A stretch of DNA of 18,018 nucleotides from Pseudomonadota bacterium. GTDB lineage: Bacteria > Pseudomonadota > Alphaproteobacteria > Rhizobiales > Devosiaceae. Each line of letters starts with the position of its first letter. Within the stretch, counting starts at the first letter, position 1. Where the stretch lies: assembly GCA_023433775.1 (NCBI GenBank), contig JAEYTY010000165.1:1-18018 (forward strand), in the 5' to 3' direction. This document shows positions 1 through 5,913 of the stretch, in pieces. The translations under genes and the position numbers were made by a program. The notes beneath the pieces were generated by a model that was not told where the DNA came from, searched no databases, and saw only the letters and a list, made by a program, of their open reading frames with translations.

Positions 1-133
1 GAAACTGGTTTTCCGCCAGCCAAAGCCTGACCTGCGCATCAATGGCATTGCGCGCCAGGAGGGTCGGGCGCCGGTCCGCATGGCGGTCCGGGTGCCACCA
101 GGGCGAAGCCGAGGATGCATTTGGCTCAGTCAT
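1..133 (-). CDS. epmA: EF-P lysine lysyltransferase EpmA, N-terminal 44 residues (runs off the window)
   Basis: Reading the minus strand from the ATG at 131-133 gives an open frame of 44 codons to the window edge. It starts MTEPNASSAS and continues PWWHPDRHADRRPTLLARN, then AIDAQVRLWLAENQF. The WW-x-P-x-RHADRR-x-x-LLARN pattern is what I recall from the N-terminus of alphaproteobacterial EpmA (GenX/PoxA/YjeA). EpmA is a truncated class II lysyl-tRNA-synthetase paralogue that attaches (R)-beta-lysine to a conserved lysine of EF-P. Only the start is present, so the catalytic domain and its motifs cannot be checked. No strong Shine-Dalgarno precedes this ATG; there is only a purine-rich AAGAAA. 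It is divergent from efp, the gene of its substrate, about 128 bp away, which strongly supports the call. The main alternative, an unrelated N-terminus, is unlikely given this neighbour. Confidence 0.8.
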   Translation of the reverse strand, partial: MTEPNASSASPWWHPDRHADRRPTLLARNAIDAQVRLWLAENQF

Positions 134-261
134 GCGGGTTTCTTGCGGTCCGGTCTGGCGAAAAGGCGCGGAATAATGTATCGGGCGCACCACTATACGC
201 ATTTCGGCGCGCTGATGGTCCTGCCTCTAGTACGCGCCAGTGATTGGAACAAGGAAGAATT

Positions 262-831
262 ATGGTCAAGGTCATCGCCTCGTCCCTGCGCAAAGGCCAT
301 GTGGTCGAGCAGGATGGCAACCTCCACGTTGTCCTCACGGCTGAAAACGTGCACCCCGGCAAGGGCAATTCGGTGACCAACGTCACCATGCGCCGCATTT
401 CCGATGGCGTGAAGGTTATCGGCCGCTGGCGCACCGTTGAAATGGTTGAAAAGGCCGATGTGGATGATCGTGAATATGATTATCTCTATTCGGACGGCGA
501 AGGGCACCACTTCATGGAGCCTTCGACCTATGAACAGATTACCGTTGCCGACGACGTGATCGGCGACCAGAAGGCCTATCTCACCGACGGCATGAAGGTG
601 CACCTGATGACCCATGAGGGCATCGCACTCTCCATGGAACTGCCGCAGCGTATGACCTTCGAAATCGTCGAGACCGAGCCTGTGGTGAAGGGCCAGACGG
701 CATCGTCCTCGTTCAAGCCCGCCGTGCTCAACAATGGCCTGCGCGTCATGGTGCCGCCCCATATCGGCGCAGGCACCCGCATCGTGATCCTCACGGACGA
801 CAATTCCTATGTGGAACGCGCCCGCGACTGA
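262..831 (+). CDS. efp: Translation elongation factor P
   Basis: EF-P is a three-domain, tRNA-shaped cytoplasmic protein. It binds between the P and E sites of stalled ribosomes and speeds peptide-bond formation at polyproline stretches. The product is 189 residues, the normal family length. The N-terminal KOW-like domain carries the loop HPGKGNS with the modifiable lysine at position 34, the same number as in E. coli EF-P. The rest reads as the usual two OB domains, with the characteristic C-terminal stretch FKPAVLNNGLRVMVPPHI followed by the GAGTRI segment. I chose the ATG at 262 because AAGGAAG (251-257) lies just upstream; an in-frame TTG at 244 would add six residues and has no better ribosome site. 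The gene diverges from epmA, so lysine 34 is probably beta-lysylated. A strong terminator follows. Confidence 0.97.
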   Translation: MVKVIASSLRKGHVVEQDGNLHVVLTAENVHPGKGNSVTNVTMRRISDGVKVIGRWRTVEMVEKADVDDREYDYLYSDGEGHHFMEPSTYEQITVADDVIGDQKAYLTDGMKVHLMTHEGIALSMELPQRMTFEIVETEPVVKGQTASSSFKPAVLNNGLRVMVPPHIGAGTRIVILTDDNSYVERARD

Positions 832-859
832 TCTGGCGCAGCCAATAGCAGAAACAGAA

Positions 860-885
860 ACGGGCCCTTGCGGGGCCCGTTTTTT
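860..885 (+). terminator. Rho-independent terminator of efp, possibly bidirectional
   Basis: A perfect 8-bp stem, ACGGGCCC (860-867) paired with GGGCCCGT (873-880), encloses a 5-nt loop and runs into six T residues (880-885). It lies 29 bp after the efp stop. The opposite strand shows TTTCTGTTTC after the stem, so it may also end the converging ferritin-like gene whose stop is at 906. Confidence 0.9.
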
Positions 886-905
886 ATTGCCTGTCGCCAG
901 ATGGC

Positions 906-1394
906 TTAGGCAGCTTTGAGATTGACCGAGCTCTTGGCGAGGCTGGAGAGCTTCTTGTCGGTCGATTCTTCTTCCTTGAGGGTTTCAAGGAAGAGGTTCA
1001 TCGCCTCGGTGTGGCCAAGCTGCTTGGCCCAGGTGGCCAGAGTGCCATAGCGGGCGATTTCATAATGCTCGACGGCCTGAGCGGCAGAAACCAGACCAGC
1101 GTCGAGAGCCGAAGTGCCCTTGAACTCGTCCATGATTTCCTTGCCTTCGTCGAGAATGCCGAGGATGGCGTCGCAGGTCTTGCCGCGCGGGGATTTGCCG
1201 AGCAGTTCGAAAACCTGTTCGAGGCGCTCGACATGCACTTCGGTTTCGGCCTTGTGCTGTTCGAAGCCGGCGCGCAATTCTGCCGACTGAGCAGCCTTGG
1301 CCATCTTGGGCAGAGCCTTGAGGATCTGGCGCTCGGCGTAATAAATGTCCTTGAGGGTATCGAGGAAAAGATCGTCCAGTTGTTTGTCGGCCAT
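906..1394 (-). CDS. DUF892 (YciE/YciF family) ferritin-like stress protein
   Basis: The 162-residue product is close in length to E. coli YciE/YciF and is fully alpha-helical in character. It shows the family's opening LDDLFLDTLKDIYYAERQIL, followed by helices with the acidic and histidine residues expected of a ferritin-like four-helix bundle. Candidate metal ligands include E21, E50, H54, E109, H110, E112 and the E141-E143 cluster. DUF892 proteins are linked to general, osmotic and oxidative stress, but their biochemical role is not established. The ATG at 1394 is preceded by GGAG about 10 nt upstream; the longer frame to 1439 only adds a basic, non-family extension. The gene converges on efp across the terminator at 860-885. 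Its near side faces a tiny plus-strand ORF, so the 105 bp between them must hold its promoter. Confidence 0.9.
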   Translation of the reverse strand: MADKQLDDLFLDTLKDIYYAERQILKALPKMAKAAQSAELRAGFEQHKAETEVHVERLEQVFELLGKSPRGKTCDAILGILDEGKEIMDEFKGTSALDAGLVSAAQAVEHYEIARYGTLATWAKQLGHTEAMNLFLETLKEEESTDKKLSSLAKSSVNLKAA

Positions 1395-1499
1395 TGTTCT
1401 TACTCCAGTTGCAATGCGTGAATGACGCTTGCCTTGCAACGAGAGTCATGGCCCGAAGTTCCAGCTGAAGTGATCACGTTGCTGCCCGGAGGCCGAATG

Positions 1500-1619
1500 A
1501 TGAGCAAAGCCGACGACGACAAAAAGCCGCCGCGCAAGCCCGCGGAAACGAGCCTGCGGCACCAGCCTGCTCCGCGAACTGGGACGACCCAAGCTTCGGA
1601 GCAACAGCAGCAGCAATAG
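1500..1619 (+). CDS. Small hypothetical protein with poly-Gln tail (39 aa)
   Basis: I do not recognise this short frame. It has a strong Shine-Dalgarno GGAGG (1488-1492) placed 7 nt before the ATG at 1500, with another ATG directly before it at 1497. The product is highly charged and low-complexity, beginning MSKADDDKKPPRKPAE, rich in Lys, Pro and Thr, and ending in Glu followed by five Gln encoded by CAA/CAG repeats. It has no membrane segment or signal peptide and looks intrinsically disordered. It diverges from the ferritin-like gene and ends 6 bp before the stop of the convergent esterase. The good ribosome site and fit into the gap favour a real gene. Shortness and lack of homology knowledge argue for caution. 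Confidence 0.4.
   Translation: MSKADDDKKPPRKPAETSLRHQPAPRTGTTQASEQQQQQ
1521..1560 (-). terminator. Possible terminator of the esterase operon inside the small ORF
   Basis: On the minus strand, GC-rich inverted repeats (CCGCG at 1541-1545 with CGCGG at 1530-1534; alternatively GCCGC at 1556-1560 with GCGGC at 1526-1530) are followed by TTTTT (1521-1525). It lies about 65 bp past the esterase stop. The stems are short and the loops not ideal, so this is a weak call. Confidence 0.3.
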
Positions 1620-1625
1620 AGACGG

Positions 1626-2594
1626 CTAGAGGAAGCGCTTCGTTAGCCAGACCATCTGTTGCCGATCCTGGAAGGGGCCGCCGCCTTCGTGGTTGTTGAA
1701 CTCATATTCCACGATGGTTTTGTCGGTCCCGGCAAAGGCCTTGTAGACGCCATAGACGGTGGAGGGCGGGCAGATGTCGTCCATCAGCGCCACCGAGAAC
1801 AACGCCGCCGCCTTGCTCTGGCGGGCGAAACACACCCCATCGAAATAGCGCAGCGTTTCAAAAACCGTCGCGGCCTTTTCGCGATGTTGGGCGAGATAGC
1901 GGACAATTTCGCCATAGGGATCGCGCCCGGCGGTGCGTACGGCGCGGGGGAAATCGCAGAGGAAGGGCACATCGGGCATCACCGCCTTGACGCGGGAATC
2001 GATGCCGGCAACAGCCAGGGCAATACCGCCACCCTGGCTGCCGCCGCAAACGGCAATGCGATCCGGGTCGACATAGTCGAGGCCGAGCAGGGCATCGATG
2101 GCGCGCACGCCATCGGTGAAGAGACGGCGATAGTAATAATCGTTCCTGTCGAGGATACCCTTTGTCATCACGCCGGGGATCTGCCCGGTTGACCCGACCG
2201 GATCGGGCGTTGCGCCTGTGCTCCAGCCGCTCCCCTGCCCGCGCGTATCCATGCGGAAATGGGCAAAGCCGGACGCCGCCCAATGCAATTGCTCATGCGG
2301 AAAGCCGCGCCCGCCACCATAGCCGATGAACTGCACCACAAGCGGCAGTGGCCCCTTGCGCTCACACGGCAGGGTCAGCCAGCCCTTGATCGGGTGGCCG
2401 CCAAAGCCTGGAAAGGTGACGTCGAACACCTCTACCAGGGTGAGCGTGGTGTCCGCCGGCTCGATATGGACCGGCCCACCAATGGCCCGCGCTTCGGCCA
2501 GCGTGGATGCCCAGAAATCGCTGAAATCGGAGGGGGTGACGACCTGGCTCTCATAGGCGTCGATGGCGGGATGAACGAGATCGGGAAAGGGCAA
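1626..2594 (-). CDS. Acetyl xylan esterase / cephalosporin-C deacetylase family esterase (carbohydrate esterase family 7)
   Basis: This alpha/beta-hydrolase is of the AXE1 type, cytoplasmic enzymes that remove acetyl groups from short xylo-oligosaccharides and related acetylated sugars. The family DFSDFW motif lies near residue 25. RGQGSG precedes the substrate loop, GGSQGGG holds the nucleophile Ser186, LMDDICPPST holds Asp272, and NNHEGGG holds His302. The frame stays open upstream to 3017, but that part is Ser/Arg-rich shadow. I start at TTG 2594, giving 322 residues opening (M)PFPDL like family members. The catalytic positions then fall within two residues of the Thermotoga maritima enzyme (Ser188, Asp274, His303, from memory). 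The ribosome site for this TTG is weak (GGA about 8 nt upstream). There is no signal peptide. It is the last gene of the galactofuranose-transporter operon, which suggests it acts on imported acetylated sugar. Confidence 0.88.
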   Translation of the reverse strand: MPFPDLVHPAIDAYESQVVTPSDFSDFWASTLAEARAIGGPVHIEPADTTLTLVEVFDVTFPGFGGHPIKGWLTLPCERKGPLPLVVQFIGYGGGRGFPHEQLHWAASGFAHFRMDTRGQGSGWSTGATPDPVGSTGQIPGVMTKGILDRNDYYYRRLFTDGVRAIDALLGLDYVDPDRIAVCGGSQGGGIALAVAGIDSRVKAVMPDVPFLCDFPRAVRTAGRDPYGEIVRYLAQHREKAATVFETLRYFDGVCFARQSKAAALFSVALMDDICPPSTVYGVYKAFAGTDKTIVEYEFNNHEGGGPFQDRQQMVWLTKRFL

Positions 2595-2688
2595 TTGAAA
2601 AATCCGGAGGGTGAAATTTGGAAGGGGTGCGAAGAGTTTTGCAGCCGAGGTGGGTTGAATACCAGAGAGATGGCTGCGGAAGTCACAG

Positions 2689-3147
2689 CTATCCGCCTTT
2701 TGCGGGGCCGCCGTCAAAAAGCGCGCGATGAAAGGAGAATGCCTCGCGATGGGGCCAGAAAAGCAAATCATCCGGCAAGAACAGCGGGTGTCCCGCAACG
2801 ACATTGCGGGCAAGACGCGGTTCAAGCTTGGCGCGGTCCGGCACAACGACCTCCAGATCATCCGATACCTGGACAATGCCGCGCCGGAAGGCGCGAGCGA
2901 CATGCTCTTCGAGCACGATGACATTGCCGAACTCGGCCTGACCGCCCAAGGCCGCCGGGCGAATGAGCACGACCTCGAGATGGGGGTGCGGGATCGTATC
3001 GGGCAGAAATTGTTCACCGCTTATGGCGCAACGGAAATTATAGACCCTTAGCCCGAAGCAATGAAATTCCACCGCGCTCTCAGGCGAGAGGTTGAACCCA
3101 CGCTGTGGACCTTCGCCAAAGTGTCCGGAATCGTCGTCTGTGCCCAT
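2689..3147 (-). CDS. Hypothetical protein (152 aa) of unknown function
   Basis: I do not recognise this family. The frame has the codon habits of its neighbours (GTC, ATC, CTC, GAG, CGC dominate) and a proper start: AGGGGG (3154-3159) lies 6 nt before the ATG at 3147. Another ATG five bases upstream is in a different frame. The product is soluble-looking, with no signal peptide or transmembrane helix. It has a beta-strand-rich middle (for example HLEVVLIRPAALGG and DLEVVVPDRAKLEPRL), several aromatic and histidine residues (FWPHREAFSFHRALF), and a Gly-rich C-terminal end GGPAKGG. It sits 60 bp after the GntR regulator and 94 bp before the esterase, on the same strand. A sugar-related role is inferred from position only. 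It could also be a decayed remnant of a larger protein, though no frameshift is obvious. Confidence 0.6.
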   Translation of the reverse strand: MGTDDDSGHFGEGPQRGFNLSPESAVEFHCFGLRVYNFRCAISGEQFLPDTIPHPHLEVVLIRPAALGGQAEFGNVIVLEEHVARAFRRGIVQVSDDLEVVVPDRAKLEPRLARNVVAGHPLFLPDDLLFWPHREAFSFHRALFDGGPAKGG

Positions 3148-3207
3148 GCCATGCCCCCTGTGAGGAGCATAAGGGTTTTGACTATCGGGGACTACGGGTT
3201 TGACCGA

Positions 3208-3936
3208 TCAGTAGATCTGGCGCTGATCCAGAAGGCGGCTCTGGGCGAAGAGGGCATTGGCCCTGGCCGCATCGCCCAGTTCAACAGCGCTGGTGATGTC
3301 GGTGAAAAGCTGCGCGGTTTCGGCGCGGTATTGCACGCCCGACAGGGCCACGTCTCGCGTGAGCGCCAGGGCGAGAGTGAGTTCGAAAACGCCGATGACC
3401 GAACGCAGCAGCAGGTCCTGCCCGCAATCGGCCAATGTCGCATAGACTTCAAGGCCCGCCAGACCAAACTGCTCAAGGCTGTCGCCCGAGGTTTCCATCT
3501 GGTGGCACCAATATTTCATCAGGCGCACATGCTCGGCGGTGCGATGATGGGCGGCCAGATCGAGCATCGGCGGCTCAAGGGCTGCGCGCACGCTGAACAG
3601 GCTCTGATAGAAGCGATGATCGGGCCGGACGTGGAAATGCCAGGCCAGCACCTGCGGATCAAAAAAGTTCCAGCGACTGCGCGGCGAAACGCGCGTGCCC
3701 ACCTTGGGGCGCGCTTCGACCAGGCCCTTCGCCTCAATGGTCTTTAACGCCTCGCGCAGCACCGTTCGCGAAACGCCAAACTGCTCCATCATGGCAGCAT
3801 CGCTGGGCAGGACCGTGCCTATCGGAAATTTTTCCGTGACGATGGCATGGCCGATTTCGTTGATCACGAATGTGTGGAAGTTGCGCGCGGCGCGTCGCCC
3901 AGACAGCGAACGGATAAGGCCCCCGGTTTCAATCAT
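3208..3936 (-). CDS. GntR family transcriptional regulator, FCD (FadR/DgoR-like) subfamily
   Basis: This 242-residue DNA-binding repressor probably controls the adjoining transporter operon. Residues about 20-83 form the winged helix-turn-helix, with PSDAAMMEQFGVSRTVLREALKTIEAKG as the recognition region. A DgoR-like linker follows (PRSRWNFFDPQVLAWHF; E. coli DgoR, the galactonate repressor, has PRNQWNYLDTDVLQW at this place). The rest is an all-helical FCD effector domain. By hand alignment, the usual metal ligands Asp-x3-His, His and His are replaced by Ala160, Val164, Phe211 and Ser233, so metal-dependent effector binding seems lost. The ATG at 3936 follows the yjfF stop codon by one base and has GGGAAG upstream, so it is translationally linked to the permease. 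Its ligand may be a galactose-derived sugar or sugar acid, which is an inference. Confidence 0.9.
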   Translation of the reverse strand: MIETGGLIRSLSGRRAARNFHTFVINEIGHAIVTEKFPIGTVLPSDAAMMEQFGVSRTVLREALKTIEAKGLVEARPKVGTRVSPRSRWNFFDPQVLAWHFHVRPDHRFYQSLFSVRAALEPPMLDLAAHHRTAEHVRLMKYWCHQMETSGDSLEQFGLAGLEVYATLADCGQDLLLRSVIGVFELTLALALTRDVALSGVQYRAETAQLFTDITSAVELGDAARANALFAQSRLLDQRQIY

Positions 3937-3937
3937 G

Positions 3938-4915
3938 CTATGGCTTCCCGGAGACCTTTTCGCCGGGCGCAGAGGCGGCAAAAATCAGCCTCTGCAACAC
4001 GATGAACAGGAACAGCAGGGCGCCGATAACGATCTTGGTCCACCAGCTCGAAAGCGTGCCATCGAAGATGATGTAGGTCTGGACAAGGCCCAGCAGCATC
4101 ACGCCGATAAAGGTGCCCAGAACAAAGCCATAGCCGCCGGTGAGCAAGGTGCCGCCAATGACCACGGCGCTGATCGCATCCAGTTCCACGCCCACCGCCG
4201 CCAAGGGATAACCAGCGGATGTGTATAGGGAAAAGACGATTCCCGCCAAGCCGGCGAGAAAGCTGGACAGCATATAGACGCCGACTGTGGTGCGGGCGAC
4301 GGGCACGCCCATCAGCGAGGCCGAGGTGGCATTGCCGCCCAGCGCATAGACATAGGAGCCGAAGCGCGTCCGATGCGCCAGCAAGGCGCCCAGGATGAAC
4401 ACCGCAACCATCAGCAGGCCGATAAAGCTCAGGCGGCCACCATCGGGCAGGCGGATGAAGAGGTCGGTGATCTGGCGATAGAATTCGTGGCTGATCGGCA
4501 CCGAATCCTGCGTGATGACCGATGCCCCACCCCGCGCGAGGAACATGCCGGCAAGGGTGACAATAAACGATGGCACCTGCAGGTAATGAATGGCGAGGCC
4601 CATGACCCCGCCAAAGGCAGCGGCGACGGCAAGGGCGAGAACGAAGGCAAGAAGCGGGTGGAAGCCAACCCAGCTGATCAGCACGGCGACAAGTACGCCG
4701 GTGAAGCCAATGACGGCGCCGACGGACAGATCAATGCCGCCCGAGATGATGACAAAGGTGAGCCCGACCGCAGCGATGCCGAGAAAGGCATTGTCGGTGA
4801 GGAAATTGCCCAGCACACGCATGGATAACATGCTGGGGAACTGGATGACCGCGAAGGAATAGGCGATGACGAAAATAATGGCGGTGGCCAGCAGCGGACG
4901 GAGACTACGGTTCAT
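3938..4915 (-). CDS. yjfF: Galactofuranose ABC transporter permease YjfF
   Basis: This inner-membrane permease of the CUT2 (ribose/BPD_transp_2) family has 325 residues and about nine to ten hydrophobic helices. It carries the CUT2 motif SGGIDLSVGAVIG near residues 58-70 and the later EAA-like stretch LDAISAVVIGGTLLTGGYG. It pairs with the neighbouring YtfT permease to form the membrane channel, powered by YtfR and fed by YtfQ. In E. coli the YtfQRT-YjfF system imports galactofuranose. Assignment to YjfF rather than a generic permease rests on its place as second permease directly after a YtfT-like gene and the strong YtfQ identity upstream. Its ATG overlaps the ytfT stop (ATGA), and its own stop is one base from the regulator start. 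The C-terminus is a short, charged cytoplasmic tail. Confidence 0.9.
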   Translation of the reverse strand: MNRSLRPLLATAIIFVIAYSFAVIQFPSMLSMRVLGNFLTDNAFLGIAAVGLTFVIISGGIDLSVGAVIGFTGVLVAVLISWVGFHPLLAFVLALAVAAAFGGVMGLAIHYLQVPSFIVTLAGMFLARGGASVITQDSVPISHEFYRQITDLFIRLPDGGRLSFIGLLMVAVFILGALLAHRTRFGSYVYALGGNATSASLMGVPVARTTVGVYMLSSFLAGLAGIVFSLYTSAGYPLAAVGVELDAISAVVIGGTLLTGGYGFVLGTFIGVMLLGLVQTYIIFDGTLSSWWTKIVIGALLFLFIVLQRLIFAASAPGEKVSGKP

Positions 4916-5913
4916 TTACCGGCCTCCCGGGCGATTGCCCGTTTGGCAGGCGCGAGACGGGCTGCGAAAGGCGACTGGATGAGAAGGATGAGGAAGATCA
5001 TCCCCGCCTTGACGATGAGATTGAATTCGGGCGGAAAGCCCGAGACCAGAATGCCGGTATTCATCGCCTGAATGATAAAGGCGCCGACAACGGCCAATGG
5101 CACCGAAAAGCGTCCGCCGAGCAAGGATGTGCCGCCGATGACCACCGCGAGAATTGCATCGAGCTCAAGCCAGAGCCCGGCATTGTTGGCATCAGCGCCG
5201 CGAATGTCCCCGGCGACGATGAGCCCGGCAATGGCCGCGCAGGTGCCCGACAGCGCATAAACCGCAATCAGAACCATACGGCTGCGAATACCGGCGAGGT
5301 TCGCCGCAGCACGATTGACGCCAACAGCTTCGATGAAGAGACCAATGGCGGTGCGCCGCACCAGCAGAGTGACCAGGACGCAAAGCGCGAGCGCGATCAC
5401 CGCCGCCATGGGCAGGCCAAGGAAAGAGCCCGTGCCGATGAAAATCAGCACCGGATCGTTGAAGGTGACGATAAAGCCTTCGGTGATGAGCTGGGCGATG
5501 CCGCGACCGGCGACCATGAGCACCAGCGTGGCAACGATGGGCTGAATGTCGAGTACGGCAACCAGAAAGCCGTTCCAGAGGCCGCAGAGCAGGCCAACGG
5601 CAAGAGCCGCCGCGACGGCAATTGGCGCGGGGTAACCGGCGACCACCAAAGTGGCGGCGACCGCGCCGGCCATGGCCATGATGGCGCCGACGGAAAGATC
5701 GACGCCTTTGGTGGCAATAACACCAACCATGCCCACCGCCAAAATGGCGACAGGGGCGCCGCGATTGAGCACGTCGATCAGGCTGCCGAACAGGCGCCCG
5801 TCCTGCCAGGTGATGCGGAAGAAATTGGGAAAGAGCAGCCAGTTCACCAGCAGCACGCAGACCAACGCCGCAACCTGCGGCCGACCGAGAAGGGCAAGAT
5901 AACGGCGGATCAT
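4912..5913 (-). CDS. ytfT: Galactofuranose ABC transporter permease YtfT
   Basis: This CUT2-family inner-membrane permease has 333 residues and many hydrophobic helices. It has the family motif KGVDLSVGAIMAMAG near residue 69 and the conserved cytoplasmic region LELDAILAVVIGGTSLLGGR near residue 250. It opens with a short basic cytoplasmic segment (MIRRYLALLGRP). It forms a heterodimer with YjfF and couples to the YtfR ATPase for galactofuranose uptake (function known for E. coli). The start ATG overlaps the ytfR stop by four bases (ATGA), and its stop overlaps the yjfF start in the same way, so the three genes are tightly translationally coupled. The sequence is clearly diverged from YjfF, as expected for an obligate heteromeric pair rather than a recent duplication. 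Confidence 0.9.
   Translation of the reverse strand: MIRRYLALLGRPQVAALVCVLLVNWLLFPNFFRITWQDGRLFGSLIDVLNRGAPVAILAVGMVGVIATKGVDLSVGAIMAMAGAVAATLVVAGYPAPIAVAAALAVGLLCGLWNGFLVAVLDIQPIVATLVLMVAGRGIAQLITEGFIVTFNDPVLIFIGTGSFLGLPMAAVIALALCVLVTLLVRRTAIGLFIEAVGVNRAAANLAGIRSRMVLIAVYALSGTCAAIAGLIVAGDIRGADANNAGLWLELDAILAVVIGGTSLLGGRFSVPLAVVGAFIIQAMNTGILVSGFPPEFNLIVKAGMIFLILLIQSPFAARLAPAKRAIAREAGK

Noticed and set aside
143..177. efp promoter with TTGCGG and AATAAT boxes
   Set aside because: The spacing between the two boxes is about 23 bp, too long for a sigma-70 promoter.
1600..1616. CAG/CAA run read as a microsatellite or phase-variable repeat
   Set aside because: Only about five Gln codons, mixed CAA and CAG, too short and imperfect to slip readily.
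2595..2690. A frameshift joining the 152-aa protein and the esterase into one broken gene
   Set aside because: The esterase is complete for its family from residue 1 to the C-terminus, and the upstream frame ends with a normal stop and has its own ribosome site.
2595..3017. Long N-terminal extension of the esterase frame up to an ATG at 3017
   Set aside because: The extension is Ser/Arg/Cys-rich shadow of the 152-aa gene. The catalytic triad numbering fits a start at 2594, and family members are about 320 residues.
2259..3051. Plus-strand open frames (220 and 107 aa) opposite the esterase and the 152-aa gene
   Set aside because: Composition is typical of antisense shadows (Arg/Gly/Ala-rich, no ribosome site), and the minus-strand frames have better codon use.
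3938..5913. ytfT and yjfF as a recent tandem duplication
   Set aside because: They share only family motifs and general topology; the E. coli operon has the same diverged pair, so this is an ancient heteromeric arrangement.
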